A stretch of DNA of 64,000 nucleotides from Bog-756 sp963833585 (GTDB taxonomy: Bacteria; Actinomycetota; Acidimicrobiia; Acidimicrobiales; RAAP-2), in contig CAWHYF010000006.1 of NCBI GenBank assembly GCA_963833585.1, positions 682,001 through 746,000 on the forward strand, written 5' to 3'. The translations under genes and the position numbers were made by a program. Each line of letters opens with the position of its first letter. The first letter of the stretch is position 1. The notes under the pieces were generated by a model. The model saw nothing but the letters and a program-made list of their open reading frames with translations, did no database searches and was not told where the DNA came from. Shown here piece by piece: positions 8,094-17,355 of the stretch.

Positions 8094-11048
8094 GTGAAGC
8101 GAATGTCGATGGTGCTCGTGGTGGGCGTTGTCTGCCTGGTGTCGGTGGTGTGGACTCTTCCTCACGCCGTGGCGGCGCCCGACGTCCCGGTGGCCGTGAC
8201 CCCGTTCTCCGGGAGCGACCCCACGTTGGCCCGGGCACCGTACGTCACCGATCTCACCCAGACCACCGCCGACGTGACCTGGGCCACGCTCGCTTCGGCC
8301 GGATCCTCGCCGGGAACGCTCACCTGGGGTACGGGCAGCAACTGCACGGCGAACACGGTGCCGGTGCCGGCGACACTGCCGACGTTGGTCCCCTCGACGG
8401 ACTCGCCGCCGAGCGCCACCGGCCGCCAGTTCACCGCAGGGTCGGTCAGCGAATACCAGTCCACGGTGCAGGTGACCGGGCTGCAGGCCAGTACCACCTA
8501 CTGCTACCGGATCTTCTCGGCCGGCTCGCCCGGGACCGACCTGCTCGGCTCCAACGGCTCGCCCACCTTCACCACCCTCGACCCGGTGGGTCCGTCCAAG
8601 TCCCTCACCTTCGACGTCGTCGGTGACCTGGGCGAGACCAACTACTCCAGCGGGACCGACTTCGCCAACTTCCTCAACACCGACCAGGCGGCCATCGACT
8701 CCCTCATCGGGGCCTCGGGGGCCAGGTTCGTGGTCACCGCCGGCGACGTGGGCTACAGCGGCGGAACCGAGACCAACTACGGCGACCTGCAACAGACCGG
8801 TTCGGAGGTCAGTGACATCTTCGGACCGTCGTACTGGCCGCTCACCAAAGGCATCCCGACGTTCGGCGTCGTCGGCAACCACGGTCAGAACGTGGACAGC
8901 CTGCGGGTTTGGCCCGAGTCCACGACCACCGCCACCTCCTCGGGCACCTACGGCTACGCCTCGTACCCCCCGGTCCCGGCGGACGGGGTGGGCACCAGCA
9001 CCGAGCCGGCCGCCTGGTATGCCATCTCCACCGGCAACGTCCGCATCTACGTGCTGGACGCGTCCTGGGCTGACGGGAACGTCGGCACGTCCAACCTGTA
9101 CCAGGTCGACTACGACGAGCACTGGACGCCCAGCTCCCCCGAGTACCAGTGGCTGGCCGCCGACCTGGCCAGTCACCCCGGTGGGGTCAAGATGGCCGTG
9201 TTCCACTTCCCGCTGCGATCGGACAATTCGACCCAGGGCAGCGACCCCCTGCTCGAGAACAGCACGGCCAATCCCAACGCCGGCACCAGCCTGGAAGCTC
9301 TCTTGGCCGGCAACGGGGTGTCCATTGCCTTCAACGGGCACGCCCACACCTACCAGCGGATCACTCCCCGCCAGACCGGGCAGATCACCAACTACGTCAC
9401 GGGCGGTGGTGGCGGCGTGTTGGAGCCGGTCAGCCAGGGGAGTACCTGTACCGGCCTGCTCGCCACCGAGGACATCTACGCGCTGGGGTGGAGCCCCAGT
9501 GGGGCCGGACCCACCAGCGGAACAGGCTCGTCGTGCGGGCCAGGAACCTCGACGCCCCAGTCGGCCGCCGACGTCTACAACTTCCTCGAGGTCAAGGTGT
9601 CCGGAACCACCGTCACGGTCACGCCGGTCAATGCTGCGGGGCAGTCCTTCGACGTGCACTCCTACACGCCGACCACCGTCACGGCCAATCCTTCGACACC
9701 GGCCAACGTGACCGCCACCGCCACATCCTCGTCGTCGGTCCAGATCAACTGGAACGCCTCGACCGAGACGGGCGGTGCCATCGCCGACTACACCGTCTCA
9801 CGGAGCGTGAGCGGCGGAAGCTACAGCCAGTTGGCCACCGTGACCGGCTCTGCCACCACGTACACCGACACCACGGCCAAGTCCGGGGTCCAGTACACCT
9901 ACCGGATCACGGCGACCGACAACGGAAGTCCCCCTCAGACCTCTGCGGCCGGGACGTCGAACAAGGTGGCCACCCCGTCGGCCCCGGGGGTCGTCACGGC
10001 CACGGCCACGTCGGCGGGGTCGGTGCAGCTGGAATGGACGGCCTCGTCGGAGGCGGGCAGCGGGACCATCGCCTCGTACCAGATCGACCGGAACGGTGCT
10101 CCGCTGGCCTCGGTCTCGGGGGCCACCACCTACACCGACGATTCGGCCCAGCCCGACACCACGTACACCTACTCGGTGACGGCGATCGACGGGACCGGAG
10201 CCCCATCCTCTCCAACGAGCTCCAACCCGGTGACCACCCCTCAGTCGGCCCTTCCGTTCAGCGGGGCCCCGCTCGGGCCGGTGGTCAACAACTGTATGAG
10301 TCACCTCCCGGCCGGCTCGGTGGTCGGCTCGGCCGTCGTGCCTGACGGGAGCGGCTACTACGAGGTGGACGCCCGGGGCGACGTGGCCGCCTTCGGAGGA
10401 GCGGTCTGCTACGGCGCCATGACCGGCACCCCCCTCAACCGACCCGTCGTGGGGATGGCCATCGACCCGGCCACCGGCGGCTACTGGCTGGTGGCCACCG
10501 ACGGCGGAATCTTCGCCTTCAACGCTCCCTTCCTCGGCTCCACCGGCAACATCCATCTGAACCAGCCCGTCGTGGGCATGAGCGGAGACCAGAGTGGCAA
10601 CGGCTACTGGATGGTGGCCTCGGACGGCGGCATCTTCGCCTTCGGTGACGCACCGTTCCTGGGCTCCACCGGCAACATCCATCTGAACAAGCCGGTGGTG
10701 GGCATGGCGGTCGACCCGGCCACGGGCGGCTACTGGCTGGTGGCCACCGACGGGGGCATCTTCTCCTTCGGAGGTGCACCGTTCCTCGGCTCCACCGGCA
10801 GCATCCACCTCAACAGACCCATCGTGGGCATGGCGCCCCTCTCCGACGGTAGCGGTTACCGGCTGATCGCCTCGGACGGCGGGGTGTTCACCTTCCACGC
10901 GCCGTTCTACGGCTCCACCGGGAATATCCACCTCAACCAACCCATCATCGGGGGCCTGGACGATCCGGCGGGCGACGGCTATTGGCTCATCGCCTCGGAC
11001 GGCGGGGTGTTCTCGTTCAACGCCCCGTTCCTCGGCTCGGCGGCCTGA
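8094..11048 (+). CDS. Secreted purple-acid-phosphatase-like metallophosphoesterase with Fn3 and 42-residue repeats
   Basis: 984-residue exported protein. Order: signal peptide (1-28), N-terminal Fn3-like purple acid phosphatase domain (about 45-165), metallophosphoesterase (about 170-450), two Fn3 domains (about 530-710), and six copies of the 42-residue GYWLV(A/V)(S/T)DGG module to the end. Metal-site motifs are present in order: G-D-L-G, G-D-V-G-Y, G-N-H-G, V-F-H-F and G-H-A-H-T-Y. This suggests a working dinuclear phosphatase, although the third motif has Gly where Glu or Asp is usual. GTG at 8094 follows a purine-rich stretch (GAGGCAGGGG); an ATG at 8103 is an alternative. A related gene lies at 62145. 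Confidence 0.85.
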   Translation: MKRMSMVLVVGVVCLVSVVWTLPHAVAAPDVPVAVTPFSGSDPTLARAPYVTDLTQTTADVTWATLASAGSSPGTLTWGTGSNCTANTVPVPATLPTLVPSTDSPPSATGRQFTAGSVSEYQSTVQVTGLQASTTYCYRIFSAGSPGTDLLGSNGSPTFTTLDPVGPSKSLTFDVVGDLGETNYSSGTDFANFLNTDQAAIDSLIGASGARFVVTAGDVGYSGGTETNYGDLQQTGSEVSDIFGPSYWPLTKGIPTFGVVGNHGQNVDSLRVWPESTTTATSSGTYGYASYPPVPADGVGTSTEPAAWYAISTGNVRIYVLDASWADGNVGTSNLYQVDYDEHWTPSSPEYQWLAADLASHPGGVKMAVFHFPLRSDNSTQGSDPLLENSTANPNAGTSLEALLAGNGVSIAFNGHAHTYQRITPRQTGQITNYVTGGGGGVLEPVSQGSTCTGLLATEDIYALGWSPSGAGPTSGTGSSCGPGTSTPQSAADVYNFLEVKVSGTTVTVTPVNAAGQSFDVHSYTPTTVTANPSTPANVTATATSSSSVQINWNASTETGGAIADYTVSRSVSGGSYSQLATVTGSATTYTDTTAKSGVQYTYRITATDNGSPPQTSAAGTSNKVATPSAPGVVTATATSAGSVQLEWTASSEAGSGTIASYQIDRNGAPLASVSGATTYTDDSAQPDTTYTYSVTAIDGTGAPSSPTSSNPVTTPQSALPFSGAPLGPVVNNCMSHLPAGSVVGSAVVPDGSGYYEVDARGDVAAFGGAVCYGAMTGTPLNRPVVGMAIDPATGGYWLVATDGGIFAFNAPFLGSTGNIHLNQPVVGMSGDQSGNGYWMVASDGGIFAFGDAPFLGSTGNIHLNKPVVGMAVDPATGGYWLVATDGGIFSFGGAPFLGSTGSIHLNRPIVGMAPLSDGSGYRLIASDGGVFTFHAPFYGSTGNIHLNQPIIGGLDDPAGDGYWLIASDGGVFSFNAPFLGSAA

Positions 11049-11150
11049 GCGCGGAGTGTTCGACGGGTGATCGGCCGGGGGGGAGTTCGGATCGGCCCTG
11101 CCGGGCCGGACCTCCGCACGGGGGAGGGAGCTCCTACGGACCGAACAGTC

Positions 11151-11594
11151 TCACGGCTTGGGAGGAAGGCGGTCCCGGTACGACACCGGCAGGAGCTCGA
11201 TCAGCTGACCATCGGGATCCCGCACGAACAGGGCGGCACCGATGTCGCTCTCCTCGATGAGCTGGCCGCCGTACTCGGCAGCCTTCCCGGCGGCGGCCTG
11301 CACGTCGTCGACGGAGATGGACAGGTGGGTGAGTCCGGGCTCGTTCATGGTCCGGGGGCGGAACGGAAGGGTGGCCCCGACAGCCGAGTAGTGCATCAGC
11401 TCGAGCACGAAGCCGTCGAGGGTCAGATAGGAGGCGGTCACCCCCAAGGGAGGCGTCAACATGCTGAGCTGGGCCGTCGGCACGTCCGGCGGGGTGATCT
11501 CGTACCAGAACCGGAAGCCGAAGACCTGCTGATAGAACTGCTTCGACCGTTCCAGATCGGTGACGACGAGTCCGGTGTGGTTGTACGTGCCCAT
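11151..11594 (-). CDS. VOC-family protein (glyoxalase/dioxygenase fold)
   Basis: 147-residue protein made of two beta-alpha-beta-beta-beta modules: the first begins Y-N-H-T-G-L-V-V-T-D-L-E-R-S, the second L-T-H-L-S-I-S-V-D-D-V, and it ends V-R-D-P-D-G-Q-L-I-E-L-L. Candidate metal ligands are H6 in the first module, the His of the second and the final Glu. GGAGG lies before the ATG. Members include lyases, isomerases and extradiol dioxygenases; the neighbouring catabolic genes make a ring- or adduct-processing role possible but unproven. Confidence 0.8.
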   Translation of the reverse strand: MGTYNHTGLVVTDLERSKQFYQQVFGFRFWYEITPPDVPTAQLSMLTPPLGVTASYLTLDGFVLELMHYSAVGATLPFRPRTMNEPGLTHLSISVDDVQAAAGKAAEYGGQLIEESDIGAALFVRDPDGQLIELLPVSYRDRLPPKP

Positions 11595-11702
11595 CTGGGT
11601 CCTCCGGTCGCGCCCGGCCGAGCTCGGTGCCGGCGGGCGTCATTGTAACGACGTCCTCGGAAGCGGTGCCGCCTCGTTCGGGGTGGACCGGACCGACCGT
11701 GG

Positions 11703-11927
11703 TCAGGGCGAGCCGGGGATGAGCAGGTCGACCCGGATGGCCCCCGTCGGACAGTTGGCGGCCGCCGTGCGGACGTCCGCTTCGCGCCCCGTGGGGTCCC
11801 CGACGACGACGGCGATCCCGTCCTCGTCGAGGTCGAACACGCCCGGCGCCCAGAACGCGCAGTTCCCCGAGCCCATACAGGCCTCCCGGTCCACCGCGTC
11901 CTTGGTCGGAGCCTCTCCCGTGCTCAT
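11703..11927 (-). CDS. 3Fe-4S ferredoxin, probable P450 electron donor
   Basis: 74-residue ferredoxin. Cluster ligands are C17, C23 and C59, in C-M-G-S-G-N-C and N-C-P-T-G-A. The position that would hold the fourth ligand of a 4Fe-4S cluster is Ser20, typical of the single-cluster 3Fe-4S ferredoxins that pass electrons to actinobacterial P450s. The start is the ATG at 11927; a much longer frame upstream is Arg/Pro-rich and looks non-coding. Two P450 genes lie at 15703 and 20346. No ferredoxin reductase is visible in the window. Confidence 0.88.
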   Translation of the reverse strand: MSTGEAPTKDAVDREACMGSGNCAFWAPGVFDLDEDGIAVVVGDPTGREADVRTAAANCPTGAIRVDLLIPGSP

Positions 11928-12263
11928 GATGTCGCCCGTGTCGCTGCCGTTCCGGCCACGGATCCCAGGGTAACAGGGGCGGTCCGACCGGGGCCGTGCC
12001 CGAGGCTGACCCCGCCGACCGCAACGGTGGGAGCACGGTCGGGGCGTGAGCGGCCATGGGCACGGAGCCGATGGAGGTCGGGGTGGCGTTCGCCGACCTC
12101 GGGGCCGCGGCGGAGGATCGGCGTGTTCCGGGTCCTCGATCGGTCCGCCCCTTCGGCGAGTCTCTCCGGCACCGGCCCTGGTCCGGACGCCATCAGCCGG
12201 CCCTGAGCCCCGACCCCGTAGCGTCATCCGACACGGGGGGGATCGAACTCACGGAGGAGCGAG

Positions 12264-12680
12264 ATGTCCGACGAAGCCCTGCTGACGGCACTGGTGCACT
12301 CCTACGCCCGCCTGCTCGACGCCGGGGACGTGGACGGGGTGGCCGGGCTCTTCGAGCACTCGACCTGGCGGTCGCTGCCCAACGGCTCGGTCCGGCGCGG
12401 CAGCGCGGCGGTGCGGCCGGTCTACGAGCAGCTCATGGCCCGGGAGGGCGACCGACGAACCAAGCACCTCATCACCAACCTCACCGTCGTCGTCGAGCCG
12501 GGTGGGGACGTCGCCTCGTCCCACTGCTACTGGACCGTGCTGGAGAGCGCGCCGGGTCGGCCGATCGGCATCACCCTGTCCGGTCAGTACACGGACACCT
12601 TCGAGAAGGTCGTCGACCGGTGGCGGTTCACCGACCGCCTCATCACCGTCGACCTGACCGGCGAGCCGCCGGCCGTTTGA
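12264..12680 (+). CDS. SnoaL-like / NTF2-fold protein
   Basis: 138-residue NTF2-like protein: helix A-L-L-T-A-L-V-H-S-Y-A-R-L-L-D-A-G-D, then V-A-G-L-F, a conserved H-L-I-T-N-L strand, and a terminal W-R-F-T-D-R-L-I. GGAGGAG stands 5-6 nt before the ATG. The fold houses hydratases, cyclases and ketosteroid-isomerase-like enzymes. Its position between the ferredoxin and an amidohydrolase suggests a step in the same pathway. The 336 bp upstream (11928-12263) holds no convincing gene. Confidence 0.8.
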   Translation: MSDEALLTALVHSYARLLDAGDVDGVAGLFEHSTWRSLPNGSVRRGSAAVRPVYEQLMAREGDRRTKHLITNLTVVVEPGGDVASSHCYWTVLESAPGRPIGITLSGQYTDTFEKVVDRWRFTDRLITVDLTGEPPAV

Positions 12681-12699
12681 GTGACCCGGTCCGACGCCC

Positions 12700-14355
12700 T
12701 CAGGCCAGGAGGGGTCGGGTGCCCGGGAGCAGCTCGAGCTCGACCTGGCGCTCCTCGGTCCGGATCAGCGTCCCGTTGACCATCACGTGTCGCATGCCGG
12801 TGGGCTCCTCGTTGGTCAGGCGCTCCCCGTCGGCCGGCAGGTCCCGCAGGCGGCGCTGCGGTCCCGGCGCCACCGTTGCCGGGTCGAACACGGTGACGTC
12901 GGCGGCGTAGCCGGGTCGTAGGTAGCCCCGGCCCTCGAACCCGAACATGTCCGCCGGCTCACCGGCCAGCTTCCTGACCGCCCGCTCGATCGGCATGATC
13001 TCCCGGTCGCGGACCCAGGTGCCGAGGAGGTCGGTGGGGAGCGGGGCATCGCACAGTTGGTCCACGTGGGCACCGGCGTCGGTGAGGCCCAGGACCACGT
13101 GGTCCTCCGTGAGCAGGTTCCCCACCTCGGCCACGTCGTCGTTGGCGATGTAGGCCCGGAAGCGCGTGGCCAGGTCCTCGGACAGGGCCAGCTCGCACAT
13201 GACGTCCAGGGGACTGAGGTCCCGCTCCCGGGCGAGGTCGGTGACCCGACGGCCGAGCAGTTCGGGGAACCGCTCCGACTCGGACACCTCGAACGTCTCC
13301 CACCGGGGCTTCATACCGCCCTCATTGTGCTCCAGGTCCTCGAAGGCCCGGGTGCGCCACTCCTGGTCGCGGTAGGCCGCCTTTCGGACACCGGAACTGA
13401 CCTTGCTCAACTCGCCGAACACTTCGCCGACGTTCAGGTTGTAGGCGTCGGCCAGGGTGAACTGCATGGTCAGCGGTCGCGGCGTGACCTGCGGCCAGAC
13501 GTTCGCCCCCCGGGCCAGGGCCTCCTGGTGGAGTTGGACGACCTCGCGGTGCTTCCCGTTGGACAGGGCGAAGAGCGGGCAGGTGAACGGCCGGCCCACC
13601 CGCGGCTGCCAGGTGAACACATCCGGGTACTCGCACTGCCATCCGGGAGTGGTCAGTACCACGCCCTTCCCGGCCTTCCCCACCGCCATGAACAGGGCCT
13701 CGACCTCGTCCATCTCGGCGAATCGGCTCGGCACCGGCTTGCCGCCGGCACCCCGGTGGGCGAACGAGAAGCTGGTGGACAGGCCGGCCGCCCCCACCCG
13801 CAGGGCCTCGTCGACCAGCTGGCACATCCGTCCGATCTCCTCGGGGCTGGCGGCCCGCTCGTACGCGGCGTCGCCCATCACGTAGAGCCGGAGGGCGGTG
13901 TGTCCGATGTAGGCGGTGAAGTTGAGGCTCGTCCCCCGGCGGCCCACCAGGTCGAGGTAGTCGGGGAAGGTCTCGAATTCCCAGGCGATCCCCGCCGACA
14001 GTGAGTTGGCGTCCATCCCCTCCACGTTCTCCAGCGTGTGGACGATGACGTCATGGTGCTCGGGCCGGCACGGGGCGATGGAGAAACCACAGTTGCCGGC
14101 CACCACGGTGGTCACCCCGTGGTACGACGACGGCTTCAGCTCCGGGTCCCAGAAGACCTGGGCGTCGAAGTGGGTGTGGATGTCGATGAAGCCGGGGGCC
14201 ACGACGCATCCGGAAGCGTCCAGTTCGACGGCACCGTCGAGCCTCGGCCCGATGGCCTCGATCAGCCCGCCCGACACGGCGACGTCGGCCTCGCGACCGG
14301 CCGCGCCGCTCCCGTCGATGACGGTGCCACCGCGGATTACCAGGTCAGCTGTCAT
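12700..14355 (-). CDS. N-acyl-D-amino-acid deacylase-like amidohydrolase
   Basis: 551-residue metal-dependent amidohydrolase. The N-terminal sandwich reads L-V-I-R-G-G-T-V-I-D-G-S-G; the first metal motif F-I-D-I-H-T-H-F-D lies near residue 60; the second His region is Y-I-G-H-T-A-L-R; a late D-A-G-A-H-V-D-Q carries the catalytic Asp region; the tail is Y-L-R-P-G-Y-A-A-D-V-T-V-F-D. This is the D-aminoacylase / dihydroorotase-like pattern. The start is the ATG at 14355 with AAGGAG 8 nt upstream, rather than an in-frame start 21 nt earlier. In actinobacterial catabolic clusters such proteins often have unknown, non-amino-acid substrates. Confidence 0.82.
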   Translation of the reverse strand: MTADLVIRGGTVIDGSGAAGREADVAVSGGLIEAIGPRLDGAVELDASGCVVAPGFIDIHTHFDAQVFWDPELKPSSYHGVTTVVAGNCGFSIAPCRPEHHDVIVHTLENVEGMDANSLSAGIAWEFETFPDYLDLVGRRGTSLNFTAYIGHTALRLYVMGDAAYERAASPEEIGRMCQLVDEALRVGAAGLSTSFSFAHRGAGGKPVPSRFAEMDEVEALFMAVGKAGKGVVLTTPGWQCEYPDVFTWQPRVGRPFTCPLFALSNGKHREVVQLHQEALARGANVWPQVTPRPLTMQFTLADAYNLNVGEVFGELSKVSSGVRKAAYRDQEWRTRAFEDLEHNEGGMKPRWETFEVSESERFPELLGRRVTDLARERDLSPLDVMCELALSEDLATRFRAYIANDDVAEVGNLLTEDHVVLGLTDAGAHVDQLCDAPLPTDLLGTWVRDREIMPIERAVRKLAGEPADMFGFEGRGYLRPGYAADVTVFDPATVAPGPQRRLRDLPADGERLTNEEPTGMRHVMVNGTLIRTEERQVELELLPGTRPLLA

Positions 14356-14513
14356 GGATCTGCTCCTTCGCTGCATCGGGATAGGTCATGAACTGGAGAC
14401 GAGCCCTGAACCACGAGGCGGTGCTCGGCGCCGGCGGGCCCGGCACGGCCATCGGCGCAGCGCGGCGTGATGGAAGCCGGCCACGGCTCCGGTCCCCGAC
14501 CGGGCGTGCGACC

Positions 14514-15620
14514 TCAACCGACATGCTCGAAGCCGTACAGCGTGGCGCAGTTGACCGCGGTGATCTTGCGACGGTCCTCGTCCGGGAGCATGCCCAACGT
14601 TTCCCGGATGGAACGCTGCGATTCGGGGAACGTGCTGTCGGTGTGCGGGAAGTCCGCCGCCCACATGCACGAATCGGCCCCGAGGTGCGGGATGTACTGG
14701 TGGGCCAGGGTCTCCTCCTCGAAGGTGGCGATGACCTGCCGTTTGAACAGTTCGCTGGGGGCGATGCCGGGGGCGTAGTCGATCTTGTCCCGAAGGTTCT
14801 CCCACTCCATGTCCATCCGGGCCAGGAAGTACGGGAGCCAGCCCACACCGGCCTCGGCCAGCACCAGCGTGAGTCCGGGGTGCCGCTCGAGGGCGCCGGA
14901 GAAGACCATGATGGCCAGCGCCTCGTCCAATTGCAGCGGGAGGAGGGTGGCGAACGCCGCCGATTGCCACTTGCCCACCTGGTAGCTCAGCCTCGAGGAC
15001 GCCCCCTCCTTGATGTGGAAGCTGAGGGGCAGTCCGGTCTGCTCGGCCGCGGCCCAGACCCGGTCCCAGGCCGGGTCACCGGCGTCGAAGTCGAAGACGT
15101 CGAGGATGGCCCCCCGGTGGCCGTTGGCCGCCACCCGCTCGAGCTCGGCCACCGCCGCCTCGGGCGAGTGGGTGGGCAGGAAGGGCAGGGCACACAGCCG
15201 GTCGGGGGCGTAGGCATTGAACTCCTCGATGGCCCAGTCGTTCCAGGCCGCGTAGCACGCCGTCTGGAGGTCCGGCTCCGGGATGGAGAGGGTCAACGGG
15301 ATGGGGCCGTAGATGACCGAGGCCCACACCCCGTCGAGGTCCATGTCCTCGAGTCGCAGCTTCGGATCGCTCACCCGGAACCCGTCGTCCTCCAGTCCGG
15401 CCCGGCTCACCGCGCTCAGGACCTGGAGCTTGTCCCCCTGGGGCAGTCCGCTGCGGCCGAGGACGCGGTCGTTGCAGACCCACACGGGATCGCCTTCGCC
15501 CTCCACCACCCGCGGGCCCCGCTCGAGCAGGCCCTTGGGTAGGCGCTGCCTCCACAGTTGGGGCGGAACCGAGCGCAGATCGAGGTGGTCGTCGCAGGAG
15601 TAGATGCTGGTCTCGTCCAT
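14514..15620 (-). CDS. Amidohydrolase-2 family TIM-barrel hydrolase
   Basis: 368-residue protein of the ACMSD-like amidohydrolase branch. It has C-D-D-H-L-D-L in place of D-x-H-x-H near the N-terminus, L-S-F-H-I-K-E-G around residue 200, and the C-terminal catalytic block M-W-A-A-D-F-P-H-T-D-S-T-F-P-E-S. An AGGAAGG lies upstream of the ATG. It is related to the protein at 21756, which ends in the same kind of block (G-S-D-Y-P-H-P-E-G). Such proteins commonly sit beside P450 and dehydrogenase genes in mycobacterial-type lipid or xenobiotic clusters; the reaction (hydrolysis or decarboxylation) is not resolved. Confidence 0.82.
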   Translation of the reverse strand: MDETSIYSCDDHLDLRSVPPQLWRQRLPKGLLERGPRVVEGEGDPVWVCNDRVLGRSGLPQGDKLQVLSAVSRAGLEDDGFRVSDPKLRLEDMDLDGVWASVIYGPIPLTLSIPEPDLQTACYAAWNDWAIEEFNAYAPDRLCALPFLPTHSPEAAVAELERVAANGHRGAILDVFDFDAGDPAWDRVWAAAEQTGLPLSFHIKEGASSRLSYQVGKWQSAAFATLLPLQLDEALAIMVFSGALERHPGLTLVLAEAGVGWLPYFLARMDMEWENLRDKIDYAPGIAPSELFKRQVIATFEEETLAHQYIPHLGADSCMWAADFPHTDSTFPESQRSIRETLGMLPDEDRRKITAVNCATLYGFEHVG

Positions 15621-15702
15621 GGTGCTGGTTCCTTCCTCGGGGATCGTCCTGGTGGAATGGTGCGGATGGGAGGCGGATCCGTCTCCCGGGTGGGGCCCGT
15701 GG

Positions 15703-16932
15703 CTAGGTCAGTCGATACCGGATGGGGAGGTGCTTGATGGCTCCGTTGACCGAGGAGTTCAGGCGCTCCACCGGTCCCGCCTGCTCGAACCAGCTCATCC
15801 GGGTGAGGAGGAGGCCGAACATCGCCGTCAATTCGGCCCGGGCCACATGGGCCCCCATGCACAGGTGCGGGCCGAAGCCGAAGACCACGGGTTGAGCGGG
15901 CGGTCGGTCGATGCGGAACTCGAAGGGATCCTCGAAGACGGCCTCGTCGCGGTTGGCCGACGCCCAGTACAGCGCCACCTTGTCCCCGGCGTGGATCAGC
16001 TGCCCGTGCAGCTCGCAGTCCTGGGTGGCCGTCCGCGAGAAGTAGGCGATCGGCGTGACCCATCGGAGTATCTCCTCGACGGCATCGGGCAGGAGCTCGG
16101 GGTGGGCCCGCAGCTTCTCCCACTGGTCGGGGAACTCACCGAAGGCCTGCATGCCCCCGGCGATGGCGTCCCGGGTGGTCTGGTTGCCGGCCTCCACCAG
16201 CAGCTCGCAGTAGGCGACGAGCTGCTGCTCGGTGAGCGGCACACCGTTGACCTCGCTCTGCACCAGCTCGGTGACCAGGTCGTCCTGGGGATCCTGACGA
16301 CGGGTGGCCACCATGGCCCTGAAGTACCGGTGCAGCTCGCCGCGAGCCCGCATCGAGGTCTGTTCGGGGCTCTCGCCGGGGAGCCGGTACTCGGGATCGT
16401 CCTTGCCGATGATCTCGTTGGTCCACCGGAAGTGGTGTTCCCAGTCGGCTCGGGGCACCCCCAGGACCCAGGAGATCACCGCCACCGGATACGGGGCGGC
16501 GAAGGTGTCGACGAAGTCGCACTCCCCGATCTCGCCCCCGGTGGAGGCCCGCTCCACCACCTCGGCCGCGATCCGCTCGATCTCCTCGCGGCGCGCCCGC
16601 ACCGCGCTGCGCAGGAACTTCTTGTTGGCCACCTGGCGCATCGGCCCGTGCTCGGGAGGATCGAGGTAGACGATCATCTCGGCCGGCATCTCGACCCCGC
16701 TCAGATCCATGTCCAACGTGATGCCGCCCGTGCTGGAGAACAGCTGGGGCTGACTGGCCGCGAATAGGACGTCGGCGTGCCTGGTCACCGCCCAGAAGGG
16801 CGGGTGGTCCGGAGGCTCGATCCAGGCCACGGGGGCCTCGGCCCGCAGCCGGGTCCACACCTCGTGTGGATAGCCGTGGCGGGCGAACCGGGCCGGGTCG
16901 ACCAGGTCGAGGGGGTCGATGTCGATGCTCAT
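15703..16932 (-). CDS. Cytochrome P450
   Basis: 409-residue soluble bacterial P450. The heme motif is F-G-F-G-P-H-L-C-M-G with Cys358; the ExxR motif is E-E-I-L-R; the I-helix reads E-A-G-N-Q-T-T-R-D, where the usual acidic residue before T-T is Gln. The ATG at 16932 (M-S-I-D-I-D) is preferred over an upstream in-frame start because the earlier 54 codons are Pro/Arg-rich and AGAGGAG lies just before this ATG. It lies between an amidohydrolase and a flavin-monooxygenase remnant, all on the minus strand, and should take electrons from a ferredoxin such as the one at 11703. Confidence 0.92.
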   Translation of the reverse strand: MSIDIDPLDLVDPARFARHGYPHEVWTRLRAEAPVAWIEPPDHPPFWAVTRHADVLFAASQPQLFSSTGGITLDMDLSGVEMPAEMIVYLDPPEHGPMRQVANKKFLRSAVRARREEIERIAAEVVERASTGGEIGECDFVDTFAAPYPVAVISWVLGVPRADWEHHFRWTNEIIGKDDPEYRLPGESPEQTSMRARGELHRYFRAMVATRRQDPQDDLVTELVQSEVNGVPLTEQQLVAYCELLVEAGNQTTRDAIAGGMQAFGEFPDQWEKLRAHPELLPDAVEEILRWVTPIAYFSRTATQDCELHGQLIHAGDKVALYWASANRDEAVFEDPFEFRIDRPPAQPVVFGFGPHLCMGAHVARAELTAMFGLLLTRMSWFEQAGPVERLNSSVNGAIKHLPIRYRLT

Positions 16933-17109
16933 GGGCGTACTGGGCTCCTCTGCATGCTGGAAAGGACCGGGGTCCGGTGCGTGGCCGTGGTGGTGACTGC
17001 CGGCAGCCGACCGACGTCCGACGGCCCACCGCGGACCTGGCCCACCCGGCTCACGAGGCCCGCTCCTGGCGGCGTCGGGTGGTCTCGGAGGCACGGCCCA
17101 GGACCGCGG

Positions 17110-17355
17110 TCAGGTACGCGGTAGACCAGGTTCCCCGAGGGCCACTGGGTGACGATCCTCCCGGACGGCGGTGTTGTCCCACCAGGTGCCGCCGACCCCG
17201 GTCGACGACTCGTAGATCGTGAAGGTCTCGATCCCGGCCCGTCGCAACTTCACCCCGGCCGCGATCCCGCCCATCCCGGCCCCGATCACCACGACCGTGG
17301 GGGTGCCGGCAGGACCGAACAGCTCCTGGGCGGTCGGCGGCGGTTCGGCCCTCAC
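17110..17355 (-). pseudogene. Remnant of a flavin-containing (Baeyer-Villiger type) monooxygenase
   Basis: 81 codons that begin with GTG overlapping the stop of the alcohol dehydrogenase (GTGA). They carry the FAD-binding start of a flavin monooxygenase: V-V-V-I-G-A-G-M-G-G-I-A-A-G, then E-S-S-T-G-V-G-G-T-W-W-D-N-T. Intact enzymes continue Y-P-G-A and run to about 500 residues; here the frame turns into unrelated sequence and stops. In a second frame, directly after the break, the DNA encodes I-V-T-Q-W-P-S-G-N-L-V-Y-R, like the C-terminal end of such enzymes. This fits a large internal deletion joining both ends out of frame. Confidence 0.6.

Noticed and set aside
12056..12910. 284-codon plus-strand frame
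   Set aside because: Arg/Pro-rich shadow that overlaps the SnoaL-like gene in another frame and the amidohydrolase antisense.
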